From the NCBI RefSeq assembly GCF_001642995.1, contig NZ_LOHS01000116.1, positions 1-64,000 of the forward strand: a DNA stretch of 64,000 nucleotides, given 5' to 3'. Source of the stretch: Streptomyces jeddahensis (GTDB lineage Bacteria > Actinomycetota > Actinomycetes > Streptomycetales > Streptomycetaceae). How positions within the stretch are numbered: the stretch's first letter is position 1; each line of letters opens with the position of its first letter. The notes under the pieces are model-generated. The model searched no databases. It was not told the origin of the DNA and was given only the letters and a program-made list of their open reading frames with translations. Position numbers and translations under genes: made by a program. Below, piece by piece: positions 23,828 to 32,081 of this stretch.

Positions 23828-25066
23828 TCAGTTGCCGACGCGGCGGCGCAGGTCCTGGAACGCGGTGTAGTTCGCGATGGTCTCGATGCGGCCGGCCGGA
23901 GCCAACTGCACGGCCTCGTCGACGGACTGGCACACCTGGAACGTCTGGCCCGCGACCTCGAGGCGTACGGCGAGGTCGAGCCTGCGGTCGCCGATGACGA
24001 ACAGCGGGTGCCCGGTGAGACGGGTGTAGTCGACGTCCCAGAGCCAGGACGTGTCGGTGCCGTCGGCGGCGCGGGCGTTGACGGACAGGATCACCGGGGT
24101 CGGGGGCTGCTCGATCAGCGAGAACGTCTCGAGCCAGCCCGCCGGGTTCTTCGCGAGCAGCAGCCTGAGCTCGCGGCCCATGAAATTCACGACGTCGTAC
24201 CGGCCGGCCACCGCCTGCACCTGGTACATACGTTCGAGGGCGACCTGTGGCGGCACGCCGAAGACCGCGGCGACCGCGGCCGACGTCGTGGCGTTGGCCT
24301 TGTTGGCGCGGCCCGGCAGCTGGAGGTGGATGGGCCACGCGGAACCGTGCGGGTCGAGGACGTGGTCGCCCGACAGAGCCCAGCTCGGCGTGGGGCGGCG
24401 GAAACCGCACTGGCCGCAGAACCAGTCGTCGCCGGGCCGCTGCATGACGCCGCCGCAGGCCGGGCACGACCAGGCGTCGTCCAGCCACATCTGCCCGGCG
24501 GCCACCCACACCACGTTGGGCGAGGAGGACGCGGCCCACACGACCAGCGGGTCGTCGGCGTTGGCGATGACCACGGCCTTCGAGCCGGCCAGGCCCTCGC
24601 GCCAGTGCTCGGCGAGCATACGGGTCTCGGCGGCGCGGTCCAGCTGGTCGCGAGAGAGGTTCAGCAGCGCGATGGCCTTGGGCTCGACGTCGCGGGCGAC
24701 TCCGGAGAGGTACTTCTCGTCGACCTCGATCACGCCGAAGCGGGATTCCGAGCCCTCGGCGAGGGCCGACGTGATGCCGGCAGGCATGTTCGCGCCCAGC
24801 GCGTTCGACACCACGGGGCCCGCGGCGCGCAGCGACTCCGCGATGAGCCGGGTGGTGGTCGTCTTGCCGTTGGTGCCCGACACGAGGACGACATCCAGGT
24901 GCTGGGCGAGCTCCCCGAGCAGGTCGGGGTCGAGTTTGAGCGCCACCCGGCCGCCGATCACCGAACCGCTGCCGCGCCCGGCGGCGCGCGATGCCGCCGC
25001 GACAGCCTTGCCCGCCGTCACGGCCAGCTTGGCCCGCGGTGACAGCGGGTCCGAGTTGCCTGCCAT
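23828..25066 (-). CDS. murT: Lipid II isoglutaminyl synthase, MurT subunit
   Basis: 412-residue Mur-ligase-like partner of GatD that activates the D-Glu carboxylate with ATP on the cytoplasmic side. P-loop SGTNGKTTTT (63-72), a zinc ribbon Cys201/Cys204/Cys217/Cys220 inserted in the middle domain, and a C-terminal DUF1727 domain (about 290-405). Perfect AAGGAGG before the ATG at 25066. Amidated stems are needed for efficient crosslinking and affect lysozyme sensitivity. Confidence 0.95.
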   Translation of the reverse strand: MAGNSDPLSPRAKLAVTAGKAVAAASRAAGRGSGSVIGGRVALKLDPDLLGELAQHLDVVLVSGTNGKTTTTRLIAESLRAAGPVVSNALGANMPAGITSALAEGSESRFGVIEVDEKYLSGVARDVEPKAIALLNLSRDQLDRAAETRMLAEHWREGLAGSKAVVIANADDPLVVWAASSSPNVVWVAAGQMWLDDAWSCPACGGVMQRPGDDWFCGQCGFRRPTPSWALSGDHVLDPHGSAWPIHLQLPGRANKANATTSAAVAAVFGVPPQVALERMYQVQAVAGRYDVVNFMGRELRLLLAKNPAGWLETFSLIEQPPTPVILSVNARAADGTDTSWLWDVDYTRLTGHPLFVIGDRRLDLAVRLEVAGQTFQVCQSVDEAVQLAPAGRIETIANYTAFQDLRRRVGN

Positions 25067-25299
25067 CGTTCTGGATCCTCCTTGGGTACTGCGCCACGCC
25101 TGCCTCCGGGCAGAGTGTGGCCCTCAGCCTATCGACCTCCGCTCACCGGCCTGAACGGCGGCATCGCCGAACCGCCGTTCACCCCATGCCCCGCCGAACC
25201 GCCGTTCGCGTCGTCCACGGAACGTACCCGATCCGCGCCGGAGGCCTGTTCGATCTCCCCGGGGCGTTCACGCCGTGCACGGAACGTACCCTTGCGGCC

Positions 25300-25851
25300 A
25301 TGCGACACGGCAAGATCCCGGGCGCCACCGGGCGCGTAAGGCCCATGACCCTGCTCGGCGACCCCGTGCTGCACGCGCCCTGCGAGGAGGTCACCGACTT
25401 CGGCCCCTCGCTGGCGCGGCTGATCGAGGACATGTACGCGACCATGTACGCCGCCCGGGGCGTGGGTCTCGCCGCGAACCAGGTCGGCGAGGCGCTGCGC
25501 GTCTTCGTGTACGACTGCCCGGACGACGAGGACATCCGTCATCTCGGGCATGTGGTGAACCCGCGGCTGGTGGAGGCGGACGGCGTCGTGGTGCGCGGGC
25601 CTGAGGGGTGTCTGTCGCTGCCGGGGCTCGAGGCAGGGACGGAGCGGTTCGATCATGCCGTGGTGGAGGGCGTCGACATGGTCGGGGAGCCGGTGCGTGT
25701 GCATGGCACGGGGTTCTTCGCCCGGTGCCTGCAGCACGAGTGCGATCACCTTGACGGGCGTGTGTACACGGACCGCGTCACGGGGTGGCGTCGGCGCCGC
25801 GTGCTGCGGGCTGCGGCGCGGGCGCCATGGGGGCGGGTTGGTACCCGCTGA
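25300..25851 (+). CDS. def: Peptide deformylase
   Basis: 183-residue metalloenzyme that removes the formyl group from nascent proteins. All three motifs are present: GVGLAANQ (54-61), EGCLS (102-106, metal cysteine) and HECDH (146-150). A basic tail of about 25 residues follows. The ATG at 25300 has no good ribosome site, but TACCCT (25287-25292) lies seven bases before it, so a leaderless transcript is possible; other starts upstream cannot be excluded. Streptomyces carry several def paralogues and this may be a secondary one. Confidence 0.9.
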   Translation: MRHGKIPGATGRVRPMTLLGDPVLHAPCEEVTDFGPSLARLIEDMYATMYAARGVGLAANQVGEALRVFVYDCPDDEDIRHLGHVVNPRLVEADGVVVRGPEGCLSLPGLEAGTERFDHAVVEGVDMVGEPVRVHGTGFFARCLQHECDHLDGRVYTDRVTGWRRRRVLRAAARAPWGRVGTR

Positions 25852-25875
25852 GGCCGTCTGACGGGCACCCGCCGT

Positions 25876-25950
25876 CGTGGGTTGTGCCCACCCTCCCCCA
25901 GCTACCGCTGGGAGGGGCCCCCAGCCCAGCGGAACGACTGCCCACAACGG
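25876..25950. repeat. Dispersed palindromic element between convergent genes
   Basis: The core CCCTCCCCCAG (25891-25901) and CTGGGAGGG (25908-25916) forms a hairpin around CTACCG. GTTGTG (25881-25886) and CACAAC (25943-25948) flank it as an outer pair. The core is related to the element at 6519-6597. I recognise this arrangement from other Streptomyces genomes. It fills the gap between def and the convergent TetR gene and may terminate both. Confidence 0.6.
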
Positions 25951-25953
25951 TCC

Positions 25954-26598
25954 TCAGAAGCCTGGGCCGCCTACGCGGTCCGCGACCGCTGCCAGACGGC
26001 CCCAGAGCAGGTCCGCCAGGCTGCGTACCAGTTCGGAACGGGAGCAGGGGCGTTCGCCGAGCCACCAGTCGCCTGCTGCGTGCATCATGCCGACGATGCC
26101 GTGGCCCCAGACACGTGCCAGCTGCTGGCTCTCGGGGCCGAGGTCGACGCGGTCGGCGATGACCTTGGCCAGCTCCTCGCCGAGCCGGCGCAGGAGGGGA
26201 GCGGAGTGCCGTCCCACGTCGAAGCCGGGCTCGCCCGCCGAGCTGCCTTCCGCCGGGTGCATGAGGAACCGGTACACCTGGGGGCGCAACTCGATCGCCG
26301 CGAGGTAGGTGTCGAGCGTCGCCTCAACCCGTTCGCGGCGCTCCGCGGGGGCGTCCAGCGCGGCACGCAGGGAGTCCAGGAGCGCGTCCGTGTGGCGCTT
26401 GGCGAGCGCCGCGTACAGGCCGCCCTTGTCGCCGAAGTGCCGGTAGAGGATCGGCTTGGTGATGCCCGCCTCGGCCGCGATGGCGTTCATCGAGGCGCCG
26501 GGGCCGTCGCGGAGCACCACGCGGTCGGCCGCCTCCAGCAGCTCGCGCCGCCGCTGCTCGGCGGAGCGCTGCTGCTCGGTCCGCTGTGTGGTGTCCAT
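25954..26598 (-). CDS. TetR-family regulator divergent from acyl-CoA dehydrogenase
   Basis: 214-residue repressor. Helix-turn-helix at about 15-62 (MNAIAAEAGITKPILYRHFGDKGGLYAAL); the effector domain contains RPQVYRFLMHP. Divergence from an acyl-CoA dehydrogenase and a palindromic site between them suggest control of fatty-acid or acyl-CoA degradation, with an acyl-CoA as likely inducer. The ATG at 26598 has GGGGAGAG upstream; longer versions run into the shared promoter. Confidence 0.88.
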   Translation of the reverse strand: MDTTQRTEQQRSAEQRRRELLEAADRVVLRDGPGASMNAIAAEAGITKPILYRHFGDKGGLYAALAKRHTDALLDSLRAALDAPAERRERVEATLDTYLAAIELRPQVYRFLMHPAEGSSAGEPGFDVGRHSAPLLRRLGEELAKVIADRVDLGPESQQLARVWGHGIVGMMHAAGDWWLGERPCSRSELVRSLADLLWGRLAAVADRVGGPGF

Positions 26599-26683
26599 GT
26601 CGTCTCTCCCCGCCCGTGTGATCGGTCGCGCACGCGCAAAGTAACACCCAAGGCGGTGTCCGCATCGAACGGGCTGCCGGGAG

Positions 26684-26731
26684 TTGACATTCACTACCGG
26701 CCGGTAACAGACTCGAGTTACCGTAAGTAAC
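26684..26731. promoter_or_regulatory. acd promoter with TetR-type operator
   Basis: TTGACA (26684-26689) is a consensus -35 for the rightward gene. The perfect 12-bp palindrome TACCGGCCGGTA (26695-26706) lies immediately after it, so a bound repressor would block RNA polymerase. A second inverted repeat, GTTAC (26717-26721) and GTAAC (26727-26731), lies nearer the start. Likely the binding site of the divergent TetR protein. Confidence 0.65.
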
Positions 26732-26761
26732 ACATGTTGAGAAGGCATTGCTGGAGGGGTC

Positions 26762-27988
26762 ATGGCCGAGTTCACCATGGAGCTCAACGACGAACAGAAG
26801 GAGGTCCGCGACTGGCTGCACGGCTTCGCCGCCGATGTGATCCGCCCCGCGGCCGCCGAGTGGGACGAGCGTGAAGAGACCCCGTGGCCGGTCATCCAGG
26901 AGGCCGCCAAGGTCGGCATCTACTCCCTCGACTTCTACGCCCAGCAGTACTTCGACCCCACGGGCCTCGGCATCCCGATGGCCATGGAGGAGCTCTTCTG
27001 GGGCGATGCCGGTATCGCCCTGTCCATCGTCGGCACCGGTCTGGCCGCCGTCGGCGTCCTCGCCAACGGCACCGACGAGCAGATAGGCACCTGGATCCCG
27101 CAGATGTACGGCGACGCCGACGACGTGAAGGTCGCCGCCTTCTGCTCGTCCGAGCCCGACGCCGGCTCCGACGTCGCCTCGATGCGCACCCGCGCCGTCT
27201 ACGACGAGGCCAAGGACGAGTGGGTGATCAACGGCACGAAGACGTGGGCCACCAACGGCGGCATCGCCAACGTCCACGTCGTCGTCGCGGTCGTCGACCC
27301 CGAGCTCGGCTCCAAGGGCCACGCGTCCTTCATCATCCCGCCGAACACCCCCGGCCTGTCCCAGGGCCAGAAGTTCAAGAAGCACGGCATCCGCGCCTCG
27401 CACACCGCCGAGGTCGTCCTGGAGAACGTGCGCATCCCCGGCAGCTGCCTGCTCGGCGGCAAGGACAAGCTGGACGAGCGCCTGGCACGCGCGCGTGAGC
27501 GCGCGAAGTCGGGCGGCGAGCGCGTGAAGAACGCCGCCATGGCCACCTTCGAGGCGTCCCGCCCGGCCGTCGGCGCCATGGCCGTCGGCACGGCCCGTGC
27601 CGCGTACGAGGAGGCACTGGAGTACGCCAAGACGCGTGAGCAGTTCGGCCGCCCGATCATCGACAACCAGGGCGTCGCCTTCCAGCTCGCCGACATGCGT
27701 ACGCAGATCGACGCGGCCCGGCTGCTGGTGTGGCGGGCGTCCTGGATGGCCGTGAACGGCAAGCCGTTCACCGCGGCCGAGGGCTCCATGTCGAAGCTGT
27801 TCGCCAGCGAGACCGCAAAGAAGGTCACGGCCCAGGCGATCCAGATCCTCGGCGGCAACGGCTTCACCCGTGAGTACCCGGTCGAGCGCATGCACCGCGA
27901 CGCGGCGATTTACACCATCTTCGAGGGCACGAGCGAGATCCAGCGCCTGGTGATCGCGCGGACGCTGGCGGGCATGCCGATCCGCTGA
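26762..27988 (+). CDS. Acyl-CoA dehydrogenase
   Basis: 408-residue flavoenzyme forming trans-2-enoyl-CoA from acyl-CoA. The FAD-binding CSSEPDAGSD motif (near 123), KTWATNGGIA and the C-terminal ILGGNGFTREYPVERMHRD are present, with the catalytic-type glutamate in IFEGTSEIQ. A short lysine/arginine-rich insertion (DKLDERLARARERAKSGG) precedes the C-terminal helical domain. Start ATG at 26762 with GGAGGGG upstream. Chain-length specificity cannot be read. Probably controlled by the divergent TetR gene. Confidence 0.93.
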   Translation: MAEFTMELNDEQKEVRDWLHGFAADVIRPAAAEWDEREETPWPVIQEAAKVGIYSLDFYAQQYFDPTGLGIPMAMEELFWGDAGIALSIVGTGLAAVGVLANGTDEQIGTWIPQMYGDADDVKVAAFCSSEPDAGSDVASMRTRAVYDEAKDEWVINGTKTWATNGGIANVHVVVAVVDPELGSKGHASFIIPPNTPGLSQGQKFKKHGIRASHTAEVVLENVRIPGSCLLGGKDKLDERLARARERAKSGGERVKNAAMATFEASRPAVGAMAVGTARAAYEEALEYAKTREQFGRPIIDNQGVAFQLADMRTQIDAARLLVWRASWMAVNGKPFTAAEGSMSKLFASETAKKVTAQAIQILGGNGFTREYPVERMHRDAAIYTIFEGTSEIQRLVIARTLAGMPIR

Positions 27989-28013
27989 GGCACTGACCTC
28001 GGTGGATTGTGCG

Positions 28014-29417
28014 TCAGCGACCGAAGTGGCTCTTGCGGACCACACCGTGCACGCCCACTGTGCGGTCCACCACCTGCGAGATCTCGAAGTCGGCCGCGGC
28101 TGACAGATACGCGTAGGCGGTGGGCCGGTCCATGCCCAGGTCGTCCTGGAGGAAGTCCAGGGCGTTGACCACCGCGCGGCGCATCGCGATGTCGAGGTCG
28201 CTGATCTGGGCGCCGCCGCCCGGCCCGTCGGGGTCCGAGAGCCCGACGGGCAGCCAGGCGTCGGGCGTCTCGCCGAACGGGTAGCGGTAGGCGACCGACG
28301 GTGCGTCGCCCGAGCCGGGCTTGCACACGGTCAGCCGGAAGGTGGTCCGCAGCGAGCCCTCCACGGCCGTCAGGGCCACCTCGCCGTTGCCCATGGCGAA
28401 GTGCGGATCACCGGTGTAGAAGAGGGCGCCTTCCGCGAAGACCGGCAGGTAGAAGGCGGAGTCGGCGCCGAGCAGCCGGATGTCGATGTTGCCGCCGCCG
28501 AGCGTGGGCGGGATGGAGTTGAGCTGCGGGGCCGTGAGCCGGTCCCCGGCGGCGTACGCGACGCCCATCATGCCCATGTGCGGGTTGAGCGGGAAGGCGA
28601 CCTCGCCGGTGGAGCCCAGCGGGAGCACTCCGTGCGCCTGCCCGCCGGTGCCGCGCCGCACGGGCGTGAACACCGAGACGTTCCCATAGCGTTCGGGATC
28701 GCCGGTGGACCGTCCGTCCGTGGCGGCCGGGGGCATGACCTCGTCCAGTGTGATGCCGTCGGCAGGTGAGCCGTCGGCCCTGCGGCTCAGCGCGCCCTTG
28801 CCGTGGCGGCTCGACACGACGCCGTACGGGACGCGCGGCAGTAGCGACAGCGGTTCCACCTTGAGGACGTCGCCGGGCTCCGCGCCCTCGACCTGGATCG
28901 GCCCGAGCACGACGTGCGGGCCGTCCGCGTCGAAGTCGCGGTCGGTGCGGTCGTAGTCGCGGGCGATGGCCACGGCGTCGCGCAGCACGTGGTCCGCGGC
29001 GACCCCGCGCTCGCGGAACCAGGCGAGCGGGTCACGGCCCTGGTCCTCAAGGAGGCCTTCGTGCGAGACGGAGTCGACCGTGACCGTCTCCCCGGAGCGC
29101 ATGCGCAGCACTGGCTCGCTGTCGAGCGCGGGCACATAGCCCCAGCGCACCCGGTCCGGGTCGGCGGACAGATAGTGCGTGCCGTGCACCGGTCCCTTTC
29201 CGGGCTGCAGGATCTGCTTCGGATACGAGACGTGGGGGCCGGCCGACGGCGCGGCCGCCGCCTGGCTTGGGAGCGCGAGGGGCGCTGCGGCACCGGCGCC
29301 GAGGGTGGTCACGGCCGCCGCGGCCCGTAGCAGGCCCCGCCGTCCCATGCGGTCGACGAGCAGGTCACGGACACGGCCGGGTTCCACGGCATCGGCTGGC
29401 ACAGGCGACTCCTCCAT
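28014..29417 (-). CDS. Exported acetamidase/formamidase-family protein
   Basis: 467-residue member of the FmdA/AmdA amidohydrolase family. A twin-arginine signal (MGRRGLLRAAAAVTTLGAG) predicts Tat export, unusual because most relatives are cytosolic. Family blocks: FDADGPHVVLGPIQVEGAEPGD, HMGMMGVA, GGGNIDIRLL, GDPHFAMGNGE. It may hydrolyse small amides such as formamide or acetamide to ammonia. The ATG at 29417 is preferred; an in-frame TTG at 29444 would add nine residues. Same strand as the cupin and rppA genes. Confidence 0.82.
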   Translation of the reverse strand: MEESPVPADAVEPGRVRDLLVDRMGRRGLLRAAAAVTTLGAGAAAPLALPSQAAAAPSAGPHVSYPKQILQPGKGPVHGTHYLSADPDRVRWGYVPALDSEPVLRMRSGETVTVDSVSHEGLLEDQGRDPLAWFRERGVAADHVLRDAVAIARDYDRTDRDFDADGPHVVLGPIQVEGAEPGDVLKVEPLSLLPRVPYGVVSSRHGKGALSRRADGSPADGITLDEVMPPAATDGRSTGDPERYGNVSVFTPVRRGTGGQAHGVLPLGSTGEVAFPLNPHMGMMGVAYAAGDRLTAPQLNSIPPTLGGGNIDIRLLGADSAFYLPVFAEGALFYTGDPHFAMGNGEVALTAVEGSLRTTFRLTVCKPGSGDAPSVAYRYPFGETPDAWLPVGLSDPDGPGGGAQISDLDIAMRRAVVNALDFLQDDLGMDRPTAYAYLSAAADFEISQVVDRTVGVHGVVRKSHFGR

Positions 29418-29532
29418 CACTTCCACTTCGCGGGACACGCTCAACGCTTTGTAGAAGCGGGTTGTTGCCGGTGCGTCAGTTGCCGGTTGCCTACCCGTTA
29501 AGCACGGAGAGCCGACGGGTGCTGACAGCCCG

Positions 29533-30135
29533 TCAGGGGCCGTGCCGCAGCGGTGTGAGCTGCTCGATGTCGTAGCGGGAGCGCAGCTCGGCGATCGCGG
29601 CGCGGTCCGGTGGTCCGCCGGAGGCGAAGATCTCGAGGAGCTCCTCGAAGTACCGCTCGTGATCGGGCGGCGGCGACGCCTGGAAGAACATCTTCGCTGG
29701 GGCGTCGGTGGGGTTGGCGAAGGCGTGCGGGCAGCCGGGCGGGACGACGATCACCGTGCCCGGCGTGGCCCGCACGACCCGGTTGCCCGAAGCCGACTGC
29801 CACCGCTGCCAGTTGTCGGGCGTCCGCACGAGCGGCTCGAAGGCGAGCACGTCCAGCTCGCCTTCGAGCACGTAGAAGAGCTCTTCGCTGCGCGTGTGGA
29901 CGTGCGCGCCGACGTCGAACCCCGGAGGGACCACCACTTCGAAGCTGGATGCCATCCGGGAGTGCGCCCCCGTCACCTTGAACGTCACATGGTGGGCAGG
30001 CGTGCGGACCGTGCGGCCCTGGCCCGGTGGCACCAGCAGGCCCTCGGCTCGCGGCGCCGGCATGTCGTCGGACGGATGGGTTCCGTCCCCGTCCTCGGCC
30101 GGTATGTGTCCTTCGGGCTGGGTGAGCGTTGACAT
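29533..30135 (-). CDS. Cupin-domain protein
   Basis: 200-residue single-domain cupin. Motif 1 is HVHTRSEELFYVLEGEL (metal ligands His78, His80, Glu84) and motif 2 contains PPGCPHAFAN. AAGGAG lies upstream of the ATG. It follows rppA on the same strand with a 116-base gap. In Streptomyces antibioticus a cupin-type monooxygenase (MomA) next to an RppA turns tetrahydroxynaphthalene into flaviolin, so this protein could do the same. It has not been aligned to MomA, and the cupin fold serves many reactions. Confidence 0.75.
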   Translation of the reverse strand: MSTLTQPEGHIPAEDGDGTHPSDDMPAPRAEGLLVPPGQGRTVRTPAHHVTFKVTGAHSRMASSFEVVVPPGFDVGAHVHTRSEELFYVLEGELDVLAFEPLVRTPDNWQRWQSASGNRVVRATPGTVIVVPPGCPHAFANPTDAPAKMFFQASPPPDHERYFEELLEIFASGGPPDRAAIAELRSRYDIEQLTPLRHGP

Positions 30136-30251
30136 GGGGCTCCTTGCGAGCGATGCCTCACCAGGTGACCGGCAGGGCTACCCGGCCGCGGATCGGGGCG
30201 CCGCGGCACCAGGGCACTCTTCGTTTCCTGCGTCGTACGGCAGTCAGCCGG

Positions 30252-31343
30252 CTATGCCATGCGTACGGCTGCTGCCTCCATCGCCGGTTCGCGATGGGCG
30301 ACCGTCCAGCTGCCCACCGACATCTCGGCCGTGATGCCCGGACCGAAACCGGCGAGCAGACCGCGGGCGCCGTGGTCCGCGCCGCCGTCGTCGAACATCC
30401 TGCGCAGCGCGTCCAGGACGACCGCGCTGGCGATGTTCCCGTACTCCGTGAGCGTCGCGCGGCTGAACCGGAAGGCCTCCGGCGGGACCCGCAGGAACTT
30501 GCACAGGTCGTCGAGGATCCGCGGACCGCCCGCGTGGATGATGTAGAAGTCGAGGTCCGAGGCGTCCCAGCCGTGTGCTGTCGCGAGCGCCTTGAGGGCG
30601 GGGGCGAGCGGCTCCATGGTCGTCGGCACCCGCTTGTCCAGCAGGAAGTGGAAGCCCGTGGCGCGCACGTCGTACGCGATCCAGTCCTCCGTCTCCGGGA
30701 TGAGGTACGAGCCGTTGCGCTCGAGCTGGACCCCGGTGCCGCCGCTGCCGCGCACCACGGCCGCGGCCAGGCCGTCGCCGAAGAGGCCGTTCGACAGGAG
30801 CGAGCCGACGCCGAGGTCGGTGGGCTGGTAGCACAGCGAGCAGAACTCGCAGGCGACGATGAGGGCGTTGGCGTCGGGGTACGCCGTGCAGAAGTCGTGC
30901 GCCCTGTTGATGGCCGCGCCGCCCGCGGCACAGCCCAGCTGGGCTATGGGTATCTGGCGGGTGTCGCTGTGGAACCCCATGGTGTTGATCATCCACGCGG
31001 TCAGCGACGGCATCATGAAGCCGGTGCAGGAGACGTAGATGATCACGTCGATGTCCTGGGGCTTCAGCTCGGCGTCGTCCAGCGCCCGGCGTACGACCTC
31101 GGGCACCCGTGCCTTCGCCTCGGTCTGGTAGAGCTTGTTGCGCTCCTCGAACCCGGGATGCTTCAGCGTCTCCTCGATCGGCTGCACCAGGTGGCGGGTA
31201 CGCACCCCGGTGTTCTCGATGAGTCTGAGCGCCAGCGGAAGCTGTGGGTGGTCCGCGTGGCGGGATCGTGCCAGATCAAGCGTCTCCTCCATGGTGATGA
31301 CATGTTCCGGAACGGACACAGCGGGCCTGCACAAAGTCGCCAT
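30252..31343 (-). CDS. rppA: 1,3,6,8-tetrahydroxynaphthalene synthase (type III PKS)
   Basis: 363-residue type III polyketide synthase making tetrahydroxynaphthalene from five malonyl-CoA. The catalytic residues fall at exactly the RppA numbers: Cys138 (QLGCAAGG), His270 (IIHAGGPR) and Asn303 (EYGNIASA). Cys106, Cys168 and Tyr224, residues reported important in RppA, are also conserved. The ATG at 31343 was chosen on this numbering and a GAAGG site. The product is the precursor of flaviolin and naphthoquinone or melanin-like pigments. No P450 partner gene is in the window, only the cupin. Confidence 0.94.
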   Translation of the reverse strand: MATLCRPAVSVPEHVITMEETLDLARSRHADHPQLPLALRLIENTGVRTRHLVQPIEETLKHPGFEERNKLYQTEAKARVPEVVRRALDDAELKPQDIDVIIYVSCTGFMMPSLTAWMINTMGFHSDTRQIPIAQLGCAAGGAAINRAHDFCTAYPDANALIVACEFCSLCYQPTDLGVGSLLSNGLFGDGLAAAVVRGSGGTGVQLERNGSYLIPETEDWIAYDVRATGFHFLLDKRVPTTMEPLAPALKALATAHGWDASDLDFYIIHAGGPRILDDLCKFLRVPPEAFRFSRATLTEYGNIASAVVLDALRRMFDDGGADHGARGLLAGFGPGITAEMSVGSWTVAHREPAMEAAAVRMA

Positions 31344-31575
31344 GAGCCTGCGCCTTCTCTCGCCCCCCGGCTGAGGATTGGGCCACCCGGCTGAGGGCGG
31401 CTCATCCCACGATGGCCCGGACGGGCGTGGATCTCGCGCCGGATTACTCCAGACCGGGGACGTGCGGGCCACGGCCCGAGGTGCCCGAGTCGACTTCGGC
31501 GGTCAGGTTTTCGCAGGTCAGCGGCGTTGGTGCGGGTGCAGGCACGCAGTGCCAGTCCCAGCGGGTGCGGGCGCC

Positions 31576-31839
31576 CTACGGGTGCGGGCGGCGGGCGCCT
31601 GGGGCCTCCGGGGCCGAACTGCTGTGCGCGATGCACGCCACGTCGATGCGGTCGGCGAGCTTGGCGAGTTCGATCGTGAGTGCCGCCACCGTGTCCTCGT
31701 CGAGCGCCTCGTTGCCGGCATGCACCATGCGCAGCCACTGCCCGCCCAGGGTGCGCAGCAGCTTGCTCACGTCGGCGGCGGCCACATGCAGAGCGCCCTG
31801 CCTGTCGACGATCAGAGGCACTGTCACTTCACGACCCAC
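31576..31839 (-). CDS. DUF6213-like small protein
   Basis: 87-residue soluble protein. The pattern VPLIVDRQGALHVAAADVSKLLRTLGGQWLR and ...LADRIDVACIAH looks like DUF6213, a Streptomyces family of unknown function; I am moderately sure. The start is ambiguous: GTG codons at 31839 and 31851; the first is chosen because GGGAG precedes it by five bases. Same strand as rppA, 232 bases upstream. Confidence 0.6.
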   Translation of the reverse strand: MGREVTVPLIVDRQGALHVAAADVSKLLRTLGGQWLRMVHAGNEALDEDTVAALTIELAKLADRIDVACIAHSSSAPEAPGARRPHP

Positions 31840-32081
31840 TGGGGCTCCCACAGAGAGGGCGTACGGCTGGACCGGGCGGTCGTCCGGCTGCCGGGAAAAC
31901 GGCCGGCCCGCCTCGGCGACCCCTGTGGATCGTAACCGGAGCCCCGGCCGCAGGAGCGGATCGCGGCCGGGGCGGCCTGCCGAAGGCCCGTGTCACGTGC
32001 GTCCGACCCGGTGGCGACGCGGTGCTCGGGCGCCGGGCCACCGGCCGCCGGGCGTTGGCCCAAGTGCCGGGCCGCTGGTGC

